Assembly (NCBI GenBank): GCA_902476355.1
Contig: CABSCS010000010.1
Span: 1 to 32,993, forward strand
From: UMGS2069 sp900557585
GTDB taxonomy: Bacteria; Bacillota; Clostridia; Christensenellales; UBA1242
DNA: 32,993 bases
Reading direction: 5' to 3'
A program made the position numbers and the translations under genes. Under the pieces are notes generated by a model. That model ran no database searches and had not been told where the DNA came from. It saw only the letters and a program-made list of their open reading frames with translations. Of this stretch, positions 23,909 through 32,600 are shown piece by piece (position 1 is the first letter of the stretch; every line of letters starts with the position of its first letter).

Positions 23909-25585
23909 TTATTGTGGTTTATATGAGTCTTTAAGCCCAACAACTTGGTTGAACACAAGGTTTTCCGCAGTCGAATCTTTGTTGTCGAGAGCATAGTATC
24001 CATTTCTCATAAATTGATATCTGTCATCAAGATTATAATCAATCAAACTTTCAACAAGCGCTTTTTTGTTGATGTCAACGCTGTGTTCATTGATTTTGAT
24101 TTCGTCTTGAACTGTTCTTTCGTTTGTTGAAGCACTTTCTTCATCTGCAAGCAAGTTATAGAATGTTCTAACCTCGCATGGCTTTGCATATTTTGCGTTG
24201 AGCCAATGGATTGTTCCCTTCACCTTTACTTGGCTTCCAGAACCAGATTTTGTTAATTTGTCATATTCGGCATAAACAGTTTTAACGCTTCCATCTTCGT
24301 TCAAATCATAACCAGTGCATTTCACAATATATGCGCCAAACAAACGAACCATGTTTCCAACATACATACGATAATATTTTGGTGGAGGAGTAATTTCAAA
24401 GTCGCTTCTTTCAATATAAAGTTCTCTGCCAAAATAATATTTACGTTTGGTTGACTCTTCTTTTTGTGGATAGTCGGTAAGTTCAATTTCTTCATCTTCA
24501 CCCTCATAGTTGGTGATGACAAGTTTAATTGGATCAAGAACTGCCATAACTCTTTTTGATTTTTCATTGAGAGTGTTGCGGATAAAGTGTTCAAGCATGC
24601 TTCTTTCGCAAATTGTTGTTGTTTTTCCAAAACCGGCAGCACGAACGAAGTCGATAAGGCTTTCTGGCAAAACACCACGACGGCGAAGACCACGAAGAGT
24701 TATAAGTCTTGGGTCATCAAAGCCCCAAACAACACCATCTTCAACAAGTTTTTTAATGTTTCTTTTTCCTGAAATGGTGTTTTTAATCATAAGGTTTGAA
24801 TATTCAATTTGTCTTGAATGATTTGGCAAACCGCTGTTTTCAACAACCCAGTTATAAAGTGGACGGTGGTCTTCAAATTCAAGACCACAAATAGAGTGTG
24901 TAACCCCTTCCAAACAGTCGTCAAGTGGGTGTGAAAAGTCATATGATGGATAAATGTTCCAACTTCTTCCAATTCTTTGATGATTGAGATATTGGATACG
25001 ATAAATTACTGGGTCACGCATGTTCATGTTTGGTGAAGCCATGTCAATTTTTGCACGAAGGCAACGAGAACCTTGTTCAAATTCGCCATTTTTCATACGT
25101 TCAAAAAGGTCAAGGTTTTCTTCAACCGAACGGTTACGATATGGGCTGTTTGTTCCCGGTTCAGTAAGAGTTCCACGAGTTGCAGAAAGTTCTTCTGGTG
25201 AAAGGTCACAAACATATGCCTTTCCCTCTTTGATAAGTTTCACAGCAATTTCATAGTTTTGCTGAAAATATTCAGTTGCATAGTGGATTGCGTTCCACTT
25301 ATATCCAAGCCAAAGCACATCTTCTTGAAGTGCGTCAACAAACTCTTGTTTTTCTTTGATTGGGTTTGTGTCGTCATAACGAAGATTGCAAATTCCGCCA
25401 TATTTGAGAGCGGTTCCATAGTTAAGAACAATGTTACGAACATGTCCAATGTGCAAATATCCACTTGGCTCTGGTGGATGACGGGTTTGGATTCCTCCAT
25501 GAATCTTTCCCGCTAAAATGTCTTTGTTAATTTCATTTTCAATGAAGTTAGTTGCCTCAATAGGCTCTGCTTTTTTAATTTCCAT
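23909..25585 (-). CDS. glnS: Glutaminyl-tRNA synthetase
   Basis: A 558-residue class I synthetase that charges tRNA-Gln directly. The HIGH motif is in PEPSGYLHIGHVRN (about 38-51), followed by NLRYDDTNP and a GlnRS/GluRS-family DDPR and GLRRRGV. The second signature reads NTISGKRNI (Gly273) where GlnRS usually has TVMSKRKL. The C-terminal beta-barrel anticodon domains are present. The enzyme is common in eukaryotes and proteobacteria but patchy in Gram-positives, many of which use the GatCAB route, so ancient transfer is possible. It lies 25 bases after dnaB and 14 before alaS. Confidence 0.95.
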   Translation of the reverse strand: MEIKKAEPIEATNFIENEINKDILAGKIHGGIQTRHPPEPSGYLHIGHVRNIVLNYGTALKYGGICNLRYDDTNPIKEKQEFVDALQEDVLWLGYKWNAIHYATEYFQQNYEIAVKLIKEGKAYVCDLSPEELSATRGTLTEPGTNSPYRNRSVEENLDLFERMKNGEFEQGSRCLRAKIDMASPNMNMRDPVIYRIQYLNHQRIGRSWNIYPSYDFSHPLDDCLEGVTHSICGLEFEDHRPLYNWVVENSGLPNHSRQIEYSNLMIKNTISGKRNIKKLVEDGVVWGFDDPRLITLRGLRRRGVLPESLIDFVRAAGFGKTTTICERSMLEHFIRNTLNEKSKRVMAVLDPIKLVITNYEGEDEEIELTDYPQKEESTKRKYYFGRELYIERSDFEITPPPKYYRMYVGNMVRLFGAYIVKCTGYDLNEDGSVKTVYAEYDKLTKSGSGSQVKVKGTIHWLNAKYAKPCEVRTFYNLLADEESASTNERTVQDEIKINEHSVDINKKALVESLIDYNLDDRYQFMRNGYYALDNKDSTAENLVFNQVVGLKDSYKPQ

Positions 25586-25610
25586 ATATATTTTCTCCTG
25601 ATAAAATGCT

Positions 25611-27083
25611 TTAAAAAATGTCTGTTAAATCATCAATATTTTCTTTCACTTCAACAATTTCGCCCGTTGGGGCTTGGCTTTCATGCATCTTATCATAGGC
25701 ATCTTCAATTGATTTTTGGTTTGCATCACTTGCAAGGTTTGCAAAACTTACACGGCTTCCAACCCAAGCAAGTGGAATGGTTGCAAGTTCACCATTACGG
25801 TGTTTTGCAATGACAAGTTGAACAGTATAGTCTTTTGGTTTTTCTTGTGGTTCACCCGCTGGTGCGTTTGCTGGGTTTTCTTGGTCTGGGCGGTGAATGA
25901 ACATTACAATGTCGGCGTCTTGCTCAATCGCACCAGATTCACGAAGGTCTGAAAGCATTGGCATTTTGCCCTGACGTTGTTCAACCGCACGAGAAAGTTG
26001 TGACAAAAGGATAACTGGAACGTTGATTTCCTTTGCCAAAATTTTCATTTTACGTGAAATTTCTGAAACTTCGGTTTGACGGTTGTCTGATTTTGAATCG
26101 GCAGTCATAAGTTGCAAATAGTCAATCATGATAAGGTCAAGACCCTTTTCACGTTTAAGTTTTCTACACTTTGAAAGAATTTGGTTTGGTGTGTTAAGTG
26201 AGTTGTCATCGGCATAGATTTTGCAGTTTGAAAGGCGTTTGTGCGCTTTCCAAAGTTTTGTCCAATCCGCCTCGGTAAGTTCGCCATGAAGCGCTTTTGT
26301 CATGTCTACATTTGCAACCGAGCAAAGCATTCTTTGTGCAAGTTGTTGCTTGCTCATTTCAAGAGAGAACACGGCACATTTTGCGCCCGCTTCAAGAGCA
26401 GCATTTGAAACAATGTTCATTGCAAGCGAAGTTTTACCAACAGAAGGACGAGCAGCCAAAAGAATAAGGTCAGATTTTTGAAGTCCGTTTGTGATTCGGT
26501 CAAGTTGATAGAACCCTGTTGGAACCCCTCGAACTTTTCCGCCGTCTTTGTGGATTTCTTCAAAATTTTCCATAACGTCGGTGAGCGATGCAGCAAGGCT
26601 TTCAAGCGCGGTTGTTTGTCCTTTTTCTGCAATTTCAAAAATCGCTTTTTCGGCAAAACCAAGAGCATCATCACTTTCAGAAGAATATGCTTTTTCGGTG
26701 ATTTTGTTTGCTGCCAAAATGATTTGTCTTAATGTTGAGTTCTTTTTCACAATGTCAACATATGACGAATAGTATGCAGCAGATGGCAAAACATTTGTAA
26801 GGCTGGTTAAATATGAAACGCCACCAATTGCACGAAGTTTGTCTTTGGTTTGCAAATAGTCTGAAAGCATGACAAAATCAACTGGCTTGTTTTGTGCATA
26901 AAGAGCAAGCATCGCCTTGAAAATTTCTTGGTGTGCCTCAGAATAAAAGTCTTTTTCGTTAAGACGCGCCAAAATGTTCACAGCGGCTTCTTGGTCTATC
27001 ATTGCAGAACACAAAACGCTTTGTTCTGCCTCCAAGTTGTTTGGCATGATTTTTGCAGTTGTCATTTCTTTATCTTTTGCCAT
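25611..27083 (-). CDS. dnaB: Replicative DNA helicase DnaB
   Basis: A 490-residue hexameric helicase that unwinds DNA at the replication fork. The N-terminal domain (about 12-110) starts NNLEAEQSVLCSAMI. The RecA-like ATPase domain has Walker A ARPSVGKTS (211-219), Walker B LIMIDYLQLM (Asp321), and the arginine/SQLSRAVEQR segment. No intein interrupts it. An acidic tail after about 440 is usual. The start at 27083 follows GGTGGGG. It is the first gene of a unit with glnS and alaS from the promoter at 27116-27144. Confidence 0.97.
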   Translation of the reverse strand: MAKDKEMTTAKIMPNNLEAEQSVLCSAMIDQEAAVNILARLNEKDFYSEAHQEIFKAMLALYAQNKPVDFVMLSDYLQTKDKLRAIGGVSYLTSLTNVLPSAAYYSSYVDIVKKNSTLRQIILAANKITEKAYSSESDDALGFAEKAIFEIAEKGQTTALESLAASLTDVMENFEEIHKDGGKVRGVPTGFYQLDRITNGLQKSDLILLAARPSVGKTSLAMNIVSNAALEAGAKCAVFSLEMSKQQLAQRMLCSVANVDMTKALHGELTEADWTKLWKAHKRLSNCKIYADDNSLNTPNQILSKCRKLKREKGLDLIMIDYLQLMTADSKSDNRQTEVSEISRKMKILAKEINVPVILLSQLSRAVEQRQGKMPMLSDLRESGAIEQDADIVMFIHRPDQENPANAPAGEPQEKPKDYTVQLVIAKHRNGELATIPLAWVGSRVSFANLASDANQKSIEDAYDKMHESQAPTGEIVEVKENIDDLTDIF

Positions 27084-27115
27084 GTTTCCCCACCTTTATA
27101 TAATAATATATTGTA

Positions 27116-27144
27116 AGTATAAATTCATTTATCTTTCATGTCAA
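27116..27144 (-). promoter_or_regulatory. Vegetative promoter of dnaB-glnS-alaS
   Basis: On the minus strand, perfect -35 TTGACA (27139-27144), 17-base spacer, -10 TATACT (27116-27121). The leader is only about 25 bases, leaving no room for a T-box despite the two synthetase genes. Confidence 0.85.
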
Positions 27145-27241
27145 GTCATGACAAAACATTTTGTGTTTGTTACCATGTGATTTTTTTATTTTGCACCATA
27201 TCTAAATTAAAAACAACACACAAACCAAAACAGAAACAAAA

Positions 27242-27270
27242 AACGCCACCCTTTTTAGAGTGGTGTTTTT
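27242..27270 (-). terminator. Bidirectional terminator after the gene at 27272-28147
   Basis: AACGCCAC.C pairs with G.GTGGTGTT around a TTTTTA-type loop, with a T-run on the plus side and a T-rich run on the minus side. Confidence 0.7.
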
Positions 27271-27271
27271 T

Positions 27272-28147
27272 TTATTTTCCTGTCAACCAAATCAAACAGT
27301 CAAAACCATTACGACTAATATCTTGTCCATTTTTTGTTAATTTGTTTCTGCTTATTATATTGTCAATTACATTTCTATATTTCAAATACACATCTTCGTC
27401 TGGATTATAGGTAGTATCATCTTCACAATCTATATCCAAATTTTTAACAAACAGTTCTTTACCATCCACCATTTGATATCCTAATTTCAATTTAATATAC
27501 TCTTTAACTACACCAGAAACAACATAATCATAGATAGGATAAAAATCTTGTTGCATTCCGTCAAGTAAATATAATGCCATATAATGACAAAACTTTGATG
27601 AAAAAGAATATGGTCGCCTACCTTTGAGATGTCTTATCTTCCAAGCAAATTTAAACCCATCATCTTCATTTGATAAAATGTTTATCAATTCGGAAACATT
27701 TTTAGCCTCTTGAATTATTTTATCTTTTACAGAATTATATCCATCCGCAACACCTTGATGTGTTCTGTTTTCTCGGTCGATAGAATGGACTACATTTTCA
27801 ATTAAATTTTCATACGAGAATTTTTTAACATGCCCATTCTCATCCAAATTTTCTTTGTTATGAGATTCAACTTCACCAATATTTTTGTCTTTCATCTCTT
27901 TTAATAAACTGCACCAATAAGCAGTAGAGCCAGATTTTGTCTCTTGTTTTGGTTTCTCTACACAATTTACGTCTCTTGCCTTTTTATATTGCGACATATT
28001 TGATATTATGGCTTCCGCCAAAGCCACATTTTCTAGTGTTGTCTTTACAAAATATTGTACTTTTTTATTCTTCTCAATATCAAAAGTTTCAAATTTCAAT
28101 CCAATTTCTTGTGCCCGGTTAATTTCATTTTGAATCTTACAATACAT
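27272..28147 (-). CDS. Hypothetical protein, possibly HhH-GPD/OGG-like
   Basis: A 291-residue cytoplasmic protein. The segment 180-209 (YSFSSKFCHYMALYLL, then FYPIYDYVV) resembles the SFxSKxxxF...YPIYDxxV signature I know from OGG-like/HhH-GPD family proteins that often occur in accessory islands; this match is by eye and weak. The N-terminal half is charged and unassigned. The start at 28147 has a strong AAGGAG site. A strong terminator lies only 23 bases upstream, with no visible promoter between, so its transcription is unclear. Its neighbour on the same strand is the DAC-like protein at 28196-29542. Confidence 0.65.
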   Translation of the reverse strand: MYCKIQNEINRAQEIGLKFETFDIEKNKKVQYFVKTTLENVALAEAIISNMSQYKKARDVNCVEKPKQETKSGSTAYWCSLLKEMKDKNIGEVESHNKENLDENGHVKKFSYENLIENVVHSIDRENRTHQGVADGYNSVKDKIIQEAKNVSELINILSNEDDGFKFAWKIRHLKGRRPYSFSSKFCHYMALYLLDGMQQDFYPIYDYVVSGVVKEYIKLKLGYQMVDGKELFVKNLDIDCEDDTTYNPDEDVYLKYRNVIDNIISRNKLTKNGQDISRNGFDCLIWLTGK

Positions 28148-28169
28148 ATTATTTCTCCTTTATCAAAAT

Positions 28170-28195
28170 AAAAAATCGTTTTGAAAACGATTTTT
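28170..28195 (-). terminator. Perfect bidirectional terminator
   Basis: AAAATCGTTTT and AAAACGATTTT pair around a GA loop, with A- and T-runs outside. It directly follows the stop at 28196 and directly precedes the ribosome binding site of the gene at 27272-28147. Confidence 0.85.
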
Positions 28196-29542
28196 TTAAC
28201 CTATAACAAACAATGGCTTTACTCTTAATTTTGAGCGATCCATTCGGAAGCCTTCTATCCTGCCGTCGTTGCTGATTTTCATTGACACACCATAGTTTGA
28301 AAGAGTTTTGGCGGCGGCAAGACGTCCACCACCTGTTGAACCCGCTTCAATTTTAATGATTGCACCAACAGCCAGAATGTTGCCATCATAGTCGATGATG
28401 GTTGCGCCGTCAATTGCAATCAGTTCTTGGCGAAGTTTGCGGTCAAGTTCTTGGAACTTTCTTCCACCAATAATTTTTATAAGGTTTGCAGACTTGCTAC
28501 ATTTCTCCTCGGTCAAAAACTTTTCAAATGATTCAAACGCCTCGGCATTGTCCTCATCTGGCAAATGGAAAAATGATTGATCAATTTTTTGTTGCATTTT
28601 AAAATCGTAACAATCTTTGAAAAGAAGGTCGCCCTCGTCGATATGTTTCAAAACATTATAACGATCGTTGCTGTTCACGTGAACCATGCAACCACCATTT
28701 CTTGCAAAAGAGGTATCAAGCGCAGAAAGATAGATTGCTTTTCTGAGTTCTTCAACCTCACCATCGCGGTCGGCAAGTTTGCTGATGATTTCTTCATGCG
28801 AAAAGCAAACCCATGCACCATTTCTTTTTGCAAACAAAAGTTGCTTGTCTTTGAACACCAAAATGTCGCCCTCTTCAATCAAGCACACACCAATTTTTGC
28901 GCCCGTGCAAAGATTTGCAAGTTTGAGATATTCATATGGGGCAAGCAAGTCTTCTTTCACGTTTGAACTGAAAGATTGATAACCCGCCAAAAAGCCGTCG
29001 GCATAAAGTTCGATTCCTGTGTTTTGACCATCAGATAAAAGCGCAATAAAGTCACGCTTCAAAATGTGGTCAATATGCATGTTTAAACTTGTTCCTTTTG
29101 GTGCTTTTTTACCATTTATGATAAAGCCGAAAGTTGCCTTGTTTCCTTCATAGGTGCGAAGGCTCCACTGTGTTACGGCGGTGAGCAAATGGTCAAGAGT
29201 GTCACGCGCCTTTAATGTGAGCGCCTTGCAAATTGAATGTTGCGCCACTTGGCTTTCGATGCCATGCATATATTCTTTGTCAAGATTGGCTTTGAAAATG
29301 TGATGCATTTCATCAATGATAGACTTGACAAGTGAAATTTCAAAACTTTTGAAAGGTTGAACCCTTCGAATCACAAAACGATAATTATCATTACGGTCAA
29401 ATTTAACAAGCAAAGAACCAGCGTTTCCCTGTGCAACGCATGCATCTCTTGGACCAGACTCTTCTTCTCCGACGATTTCTGAGCCTGTGAACATAGAGAG
29501 AATGTTGTCTTCCAAAAATGTTGTAAAGCGCTCTCTTTTCAT
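28196..29542 (-). CDS. Protein with C-terminal degenerate diadenylate-cyclase (DAC)-like domain
   Basis: A 448-residue cytoplasmic protein. Its last 80 residues resemble the DAC fold of DisA/CdaA: LRQELIAIDGATII (the DGA motif at 378-380), VGAIIKIE, and SNYGVSMKISNDGRIEGF. The second catalytic signature, normally GTRHR, reads GGGRL (404-408), so c-di-AMP synthesis is unlikely and a sensor-type DAC relative fits better. The N-terminal 360 residues, with FGFIINGKKAPKGTS near 140 and AKIGVCLIEEGDILVF near 220, are unassigned. The start at 29542 follows AGGGG. It is divergent from the hydrogenase-like gene across 260 bases and separated from the next gene by a terminator. Confidence 0.55.
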   Translation of the reverse strand: MKRERFTTFLEDNILSMFTGSEIVGEEESGPRDACVAQGNAGSLLVKFDRNDNYRFVIRRVQPFKSFEISLVKSIIDEMHHIFKANLDKEYMHGIESQVAQHSICKALTLKARDTLDHLLTAVTQWSLRTYEGNKATFGFIINGKKAPKGTSLNMHIDHILKRDFIALLSDGQNTGIELYADGFLAGYQSFSSNVKEDLLAPYEYLKLANLCTGAKIGVCLIEEGDILVFKDKQLLFAKRNGAWVCFSHEEIISKLADRDGEVEELRKAIYLSALDTSFARNGGCMVHVNSNDRYNVLKHIDEGDLLFKDCYDFKMQQKIDQSFFHLPDEDNAEAFESFEKFLTEEKCSKSANLIKIIGGRKFQELDRKLRQELIAIDGATIIDYDGNILAVGAIIKIEAGSTGGGRLAAAKTLSNYGVSMKISNDGRIEGFRMDRSKLRVKPLFVIG

Positions 29543-29717
29543 TTTTGACCCCTGATTTCACAAAATCTTTTTTCTTTATATTTATATTAGCATTATAAAA
29601 AGCGAAAAGTCACCTGTTTTTCAAATATTTTTCTAAAAACTTTCAAGTTTTTTATGGTTTTTTATTGATTTTTCATGCACATTTTTCACTTTTTGCGTTT
29701 TTTGAGTTTTTGTTTGT

Positions 29718-29746
29718 TTGACAGCACTCTTTCAGATGTGTAAAAT
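29718..29746 (+). promoter_or_regulatory. Vegetative promoter of the [FeFe]-hydrogenase-like gene
   Basis: Plus strand: perfect -35 TTGACA (29718-29723), 17-base spacer, -10 TAAAAT (29741-29746), about 50 bases before the start. A TATAAT on the minus strand near 29594 may serve the divergent gene but lacks a clear -35. Confidence 0.85.
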
Positions 29747-29802
29747 GAGTACATTAAAAACTATGAAAATAAATTTTTAATCATGAGGAAAAATGACAAA
29801 AA

Positions 29803-31056
29803 ATGAAAAATAAATATATTTGTGCAAGTTGCGCGCACATTCTTGGCGAAAAAAATCAAACACTTCCAGAGCAAGTTTTAACACAGTTCAATTTCTTGCA
29901 AGCAAATGGAAAAATTTGTTCAATTTGTGGTCAAAAAATTGAAAATGAAGAAAACCAAAACAAAGATATTTTACTTTTGGAAAGTGCGCTGAAAAATCCA
30001 AAAATCAAAGTTGTTGGTTTCACCGCCCCATCGGTTCGCGTTGCACTTGGAGACGAGTTCGGTTTTGAAATTGGTGCAAATGTTGAAGGCAAAATGGTTT
30101 CTGCAATAAAAAAACTTGGATTTTTTAAGATTTTTGACATGAACACAGCCGCCGATTTCACCGTTGTTGAAGAGGCAAAAGAGTTTGCAAAAAGACTTGA
30201 AGAAAACAAAAATCTTCCAGTTTTCACAAGTTGTTGCCCTGGCTGGGTGAACTACTGCACAAAACTTTATCCTTCCCTTATTCCAAACCTTTCCACAGTG
30301 AAAAGTCCACAACAAATTTTTGGTTCGCTTATCAACACCTATTTTGCAAAAAGTGAAAATCTTGCAAGCACAGACATGTTTGTTGTTTCAATTGTTCCCT
30401 GCCTTGCAAAGAAAAGTGAACTTTTAACCGAAAACATAAACACAAGTGAAGGCTTTGATGTTGACATTGCAATCACAACCAAAGAACTTGCAACAATCAT
30501 CAAAAATCACGGCATTGATTTTGCAAATCTTAAAGATGAACAATTTGACAACTTTTTTGGAAGTGCAAGTGGCTCGGGTGCAATTTTTGGAAACACCGGA
30601 GGCGTGACCGAAGCAATTGTCCGCTCTCTTAACGGAATGCTTTCACAAAAAGATAAAAAGATTTTGGAATATAAAATGGTTCGCGGACTTGAAAACATTA
30701 AAGAAGCAACCATTTCGGTTAGTGACAAAAGCATTTCTGTTGCAGTTGTAATAGGGCTTAGAAATGTTCCAAAAATCATTGAAGAAATTAAACAAAATCC
30801 AAACAAATATCAGTTTGTTGAAGTCATGGCTTGCGAAGGCGGTTGCATTGGTGGAGCCGGTCAACCAAAGCCCGAAAATTGCGACAAAATTGAACTTTTA
30901 AAACATCGTGCAAAATCGCTTTATGAAAGTGAAATTAAAAAGCCTGTTCGCCTTTCACACGAAAATGCAGGGCTAAAAAAAGTATATTCTTCTTTTCTCG
31001 GCGAAATTGGTGGTGCGAAAGCAAAAGAACTTTTGCACCGAACCTATGAAAAATAG
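29803..31056 (+). CDS. [FeFe]-hydrogenase H-domain protein with N-terminal metal-binding Cys pairs
   Basis: A 417-residue protein with all three H-cluster signatures: TSCCPGW (142-148), VPCLAKKSE (198-206, Cys200) and MACEGGCIGG (342-351, Cys344 and Cys348), followed by GQP. A small-subunit-like tail region is included (SHENAGLKKVYSSFLGE). It lacks the ferredoxin-type iron-sulfur domains found in front of most such enzymes. Instead Cys7, Cys10, Cys39 and Cys42 form two CxxC pairs, like a rubredoxin or zinc ribbon. The second signature differs from the usual MPC(T)AKK, and MACEGGC..GAGQP has Ala for the usual Gly. It may be a hydrogenase or a sensory relative. The start follows GAGGAAAA. No maturation genes (hydE, F, G) are in the window. 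Confidence 0.9.
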   Translation: MKNKYICASCAHILGEKNQTLPEQVLTQFNFLQANGKICSICGQKIENEENQNKDILLLESALKNPKIKVVGFTAPSVRVALGDEFGFEIGANVEGKMVSAIKKLGFFKIFDMNTAADFTVVEEAKEFAKRLEENKNLPVFTSCCPGWVNYCTKLYPSLIPNLSTVKSPQQIFGSLINTYFAKSENLASTDMFVVSIVPCLAKKSELLTENINTSEGFDVDIAITTKELATIIKNHGIDFANLKDEQFDNFFGSASGSGAIFGNTGGVTEAIVRSLNGMLSQKDKKILEYKMVRGLENIKEATISVSDKSISVAVVIGLRNVPKIIEEIKQNPNKYQFVEVMACEGGCIGGAGQPKPENCDKIELLKHRAKSLYESEIKKPVRLSHENAGLKKVYSSFLGEIGGAKAKELLHRTYEK

Positions 31057-31139
31057 AAAAACACACTCCCCCGCGCAATTTTTGTACCATTTTTTACATT
31101 TTAGACATTTATTTTGCACTTTTTTAACGCTAAAAATAA

Positions 31140-31182
31140 ATATGCATGAAAAATCAGATTCAATTTTCATGCATATTTTTTT
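31140..31182 (+). terminator. Terminator after the hydrogenase-like gene
   Basis: A perfect 13-base stem ATATGCATGAAAA (31140-31152) with its complement at 31164-31176, then a run of T on the plus strand. Confidence 0.9.
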
Positions 31183-31215
31183 ATGGTCGAATTTTTACAA
31201 ATTTCAAAATGTCTA

Positions 31216-31244
31216 TTGAAAAAATGCAAAAACAATGTTAAACT
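31216..31244 (+). promoter_or_regulatory. Vegetative promoter of the gene at 31299
   Basis: Plus strand: -35 TTGAAA (31216-31221), 17-base spacer, -10 TAAACT (31239-31244), about 55 bases before the start. Confidence 0.7.
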
Positions 31245-31298
31245 GAAAATAGCGAAATAAAATTTCAAATGATTATATTATTTTTGGGGGAAAACAAT

Positions 31299-32522
31299 AT
31301 GAAATCAGAATATTTGAAAGCGTTTGAAAAACTTGTAAATGAAATTTATGGAAAGGTTGATGAAGGCGTTTTTGAAAACGAACACCTTGACGAATATTTG
31401 TGTCAAATTTTGAAGGACGACTATAACATTCCAGAAAAAAGATTTCAAAAAACTGTTGATGATTTTATCTTGAAAGGAAAATTCAAAAACTCTGCACTTT
31501 TCCGAAATGTTCCAGACATTTATATTTGCAAAGACGATTGCTTCATGTGTGTCAGACCAAAAGATAGAACAAGACCTTATACCATGACTCTTCAATATTT
31601 TCCAGAACAAAAAATGGTGAGTCTTAAATTTTTGGACGGAGAGTTGAAGTCGGAACAATGTGGCATCAAATGCAACCGCACATTTTTTGCAGACTTCCTT
31701 GAAATGAGCACCAAAGCAACCGACATTTGTGAATATCCAGAAAATGGAGATATGAGTTTTGACTCGCTTGTAAGAAACCTTGCAATTCCATATATCAAGA
31801 AAACAGCCGGCATCAACTTTAATGAAAGTGACCTTCAAAACGTAAAAAAAGAAAAAGAAATTCTCCTTGGAAACCGAAAGTTTTGGTATGTTGAAGAAGA
31901 ACAAAAAGATTTTGACCAACCAGCACAAGAACTGCTATTCTACAATTATTCTCCTTGCAAAAACCAAAAAAACATATTCTTCTGCCACACCGACTTAGAG
32001 GTTTTCATTAAAAACAAAGACGGTTGGGTGCATTCAACAAAGCGCGACACACACACCGAAAAAGCAATTGAACATTTTAAAGAAACTGGCGACTTTGTTT
32101 TTCACGGTCAAACCGCACAAATTTTTAATTTCTTTAAAGATTCCGACCCAATGACTTATTATGAATTTACTGAAAATACAGAATTGATTGAAAGAGAAAA
32201 ACGCAAAATTGAAGAAGAAAATGAAAAAGCAAAACGCGAACAACTTCTTCATGAAGCGGGAAAAGAAAAAGAGAAACCAGCAAAGAAAGTTGCACCAAAA
32301 ACCAAAACAGCAAAAGAAGAAAAGAAAGAAGAAAAAACTGCAAAAAGCACGGCTTCTTCAAAGCCAAAAACTGCAAAAACAAAAACCACAACCGAAAAAA
32401 GCGCTGAAAAGCCGGCAGAAAAACAAACTAAAACGACATCTTCAAAAAAGAAGACTGGTGCAGAAAAAAACACAAAACCAGCAAAAATTGAAAATGAAGA
32501 AAGCCAAATGGGCAACGAATAA
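31299..32522 (+). CDS. Hypothetical protein with long Lys/Ala/Pro-rich tail
   Basis: A 407-residue cytoplasmic protein. I use ATG 31299 (MKSEYLKAFEK), placed after a GGGGGAAAACA site; an ATG at 31269 would add ten residues that cover this site. Residues 1 to about 290 are a folded, unassigned part with scattered Cys residues. From about 291 to 315 the sequence (ELIEREKRKIEEENEKAKRE) is a coiled-coil-type helix. The last 80 or so residues are almost only Lys, Ala, Thr, Pro, Glu and Ser in repeats such as KPKTAKTKTTTEKSAEKPAEK, like histone-H1-type tails; nucleic-acid binding is an inference. Single gene between its own promoter and terminator. Confidence 0.85.
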   Translation: MKSEYLKAFEKLVNEIYGKVDEGVFENEHLDEYLCQILKDDYNIPEKRFQKTVDDFILKGKFKNSALFRNVPDIYICKDDCFMCVRPKDRTRPYTMTLQYFPEQKMVSLKFLDGELKSEQCGIKCNRTFFADFLEMSTKATDICEYPENGDMSFDSLVRNLAIPYIKKTAGINFNESDLQNVKKEKEILLGNRKFWYVEEEQKDFDQPAQELLFYNYSPCKNQKNIFFCHTDLEVFIKNKDGWVHSTKRDTHTEKAIEHFKETGDFVFHGQTAQIFNFFKDSDPMTYYEFTENTELIEREKRKIEEENEKAKREQLLHEAGKEKEKPAKKVAPKTKTAKEEKKEEKTAKSTASSKPKTAKTKTTTEKSAEKPAEKQTKTTSSKKKTGAEKNTKPAKIENEESQMGNE

Positions 32523-32545
32523 AGGTGCAAAAGCACCTTTTTTGT
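32521..32545 (+). terminator. Terminator after the lysine-rich-tail gene
   Basis: AAAGGTGC / GCACCTTT around an AAAA loop, followed by six T; it overlaps the stop codon. Confidence 0.9.
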
Positions 32546-32552
32546 TTTGCTA

Positions 32553-32581
32553 TTGATTTTGCTATTTTTGTTTGATATAAT
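32553..32581 (+). promoter_or_regulatory. Vegetative promoter of the gene at 32601
   Basis: Plus strand: -35 TTGATT (32553-32558), 17-base spacer, perfect -10 TATAAT (32576-32581). The leader would be only about 13 bases and still contains the AGGAG site. Confidence 0.75.
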
Positions 32582-32600
32582 ATTTTCAGGAGAAAAAATA

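Noticed and set aside
25611..27083. Intein in dnaB
   Set aside because: The Walker A and B regions, common intein insertion sites, are uninterrupted and the length is normal.
27084..27271. T-box or other riboswitch before dnaB-glnS-alaS
   Set aside because: The leader after the promoter is only about 25 bases and no T-box or antiterminator pattern is present.
31305..31928. 207-codon minus-strand frame
   Set aside because: Antisense to the gene at 31299-32522, very rich in Phe and Lys, no ribosome binding site.
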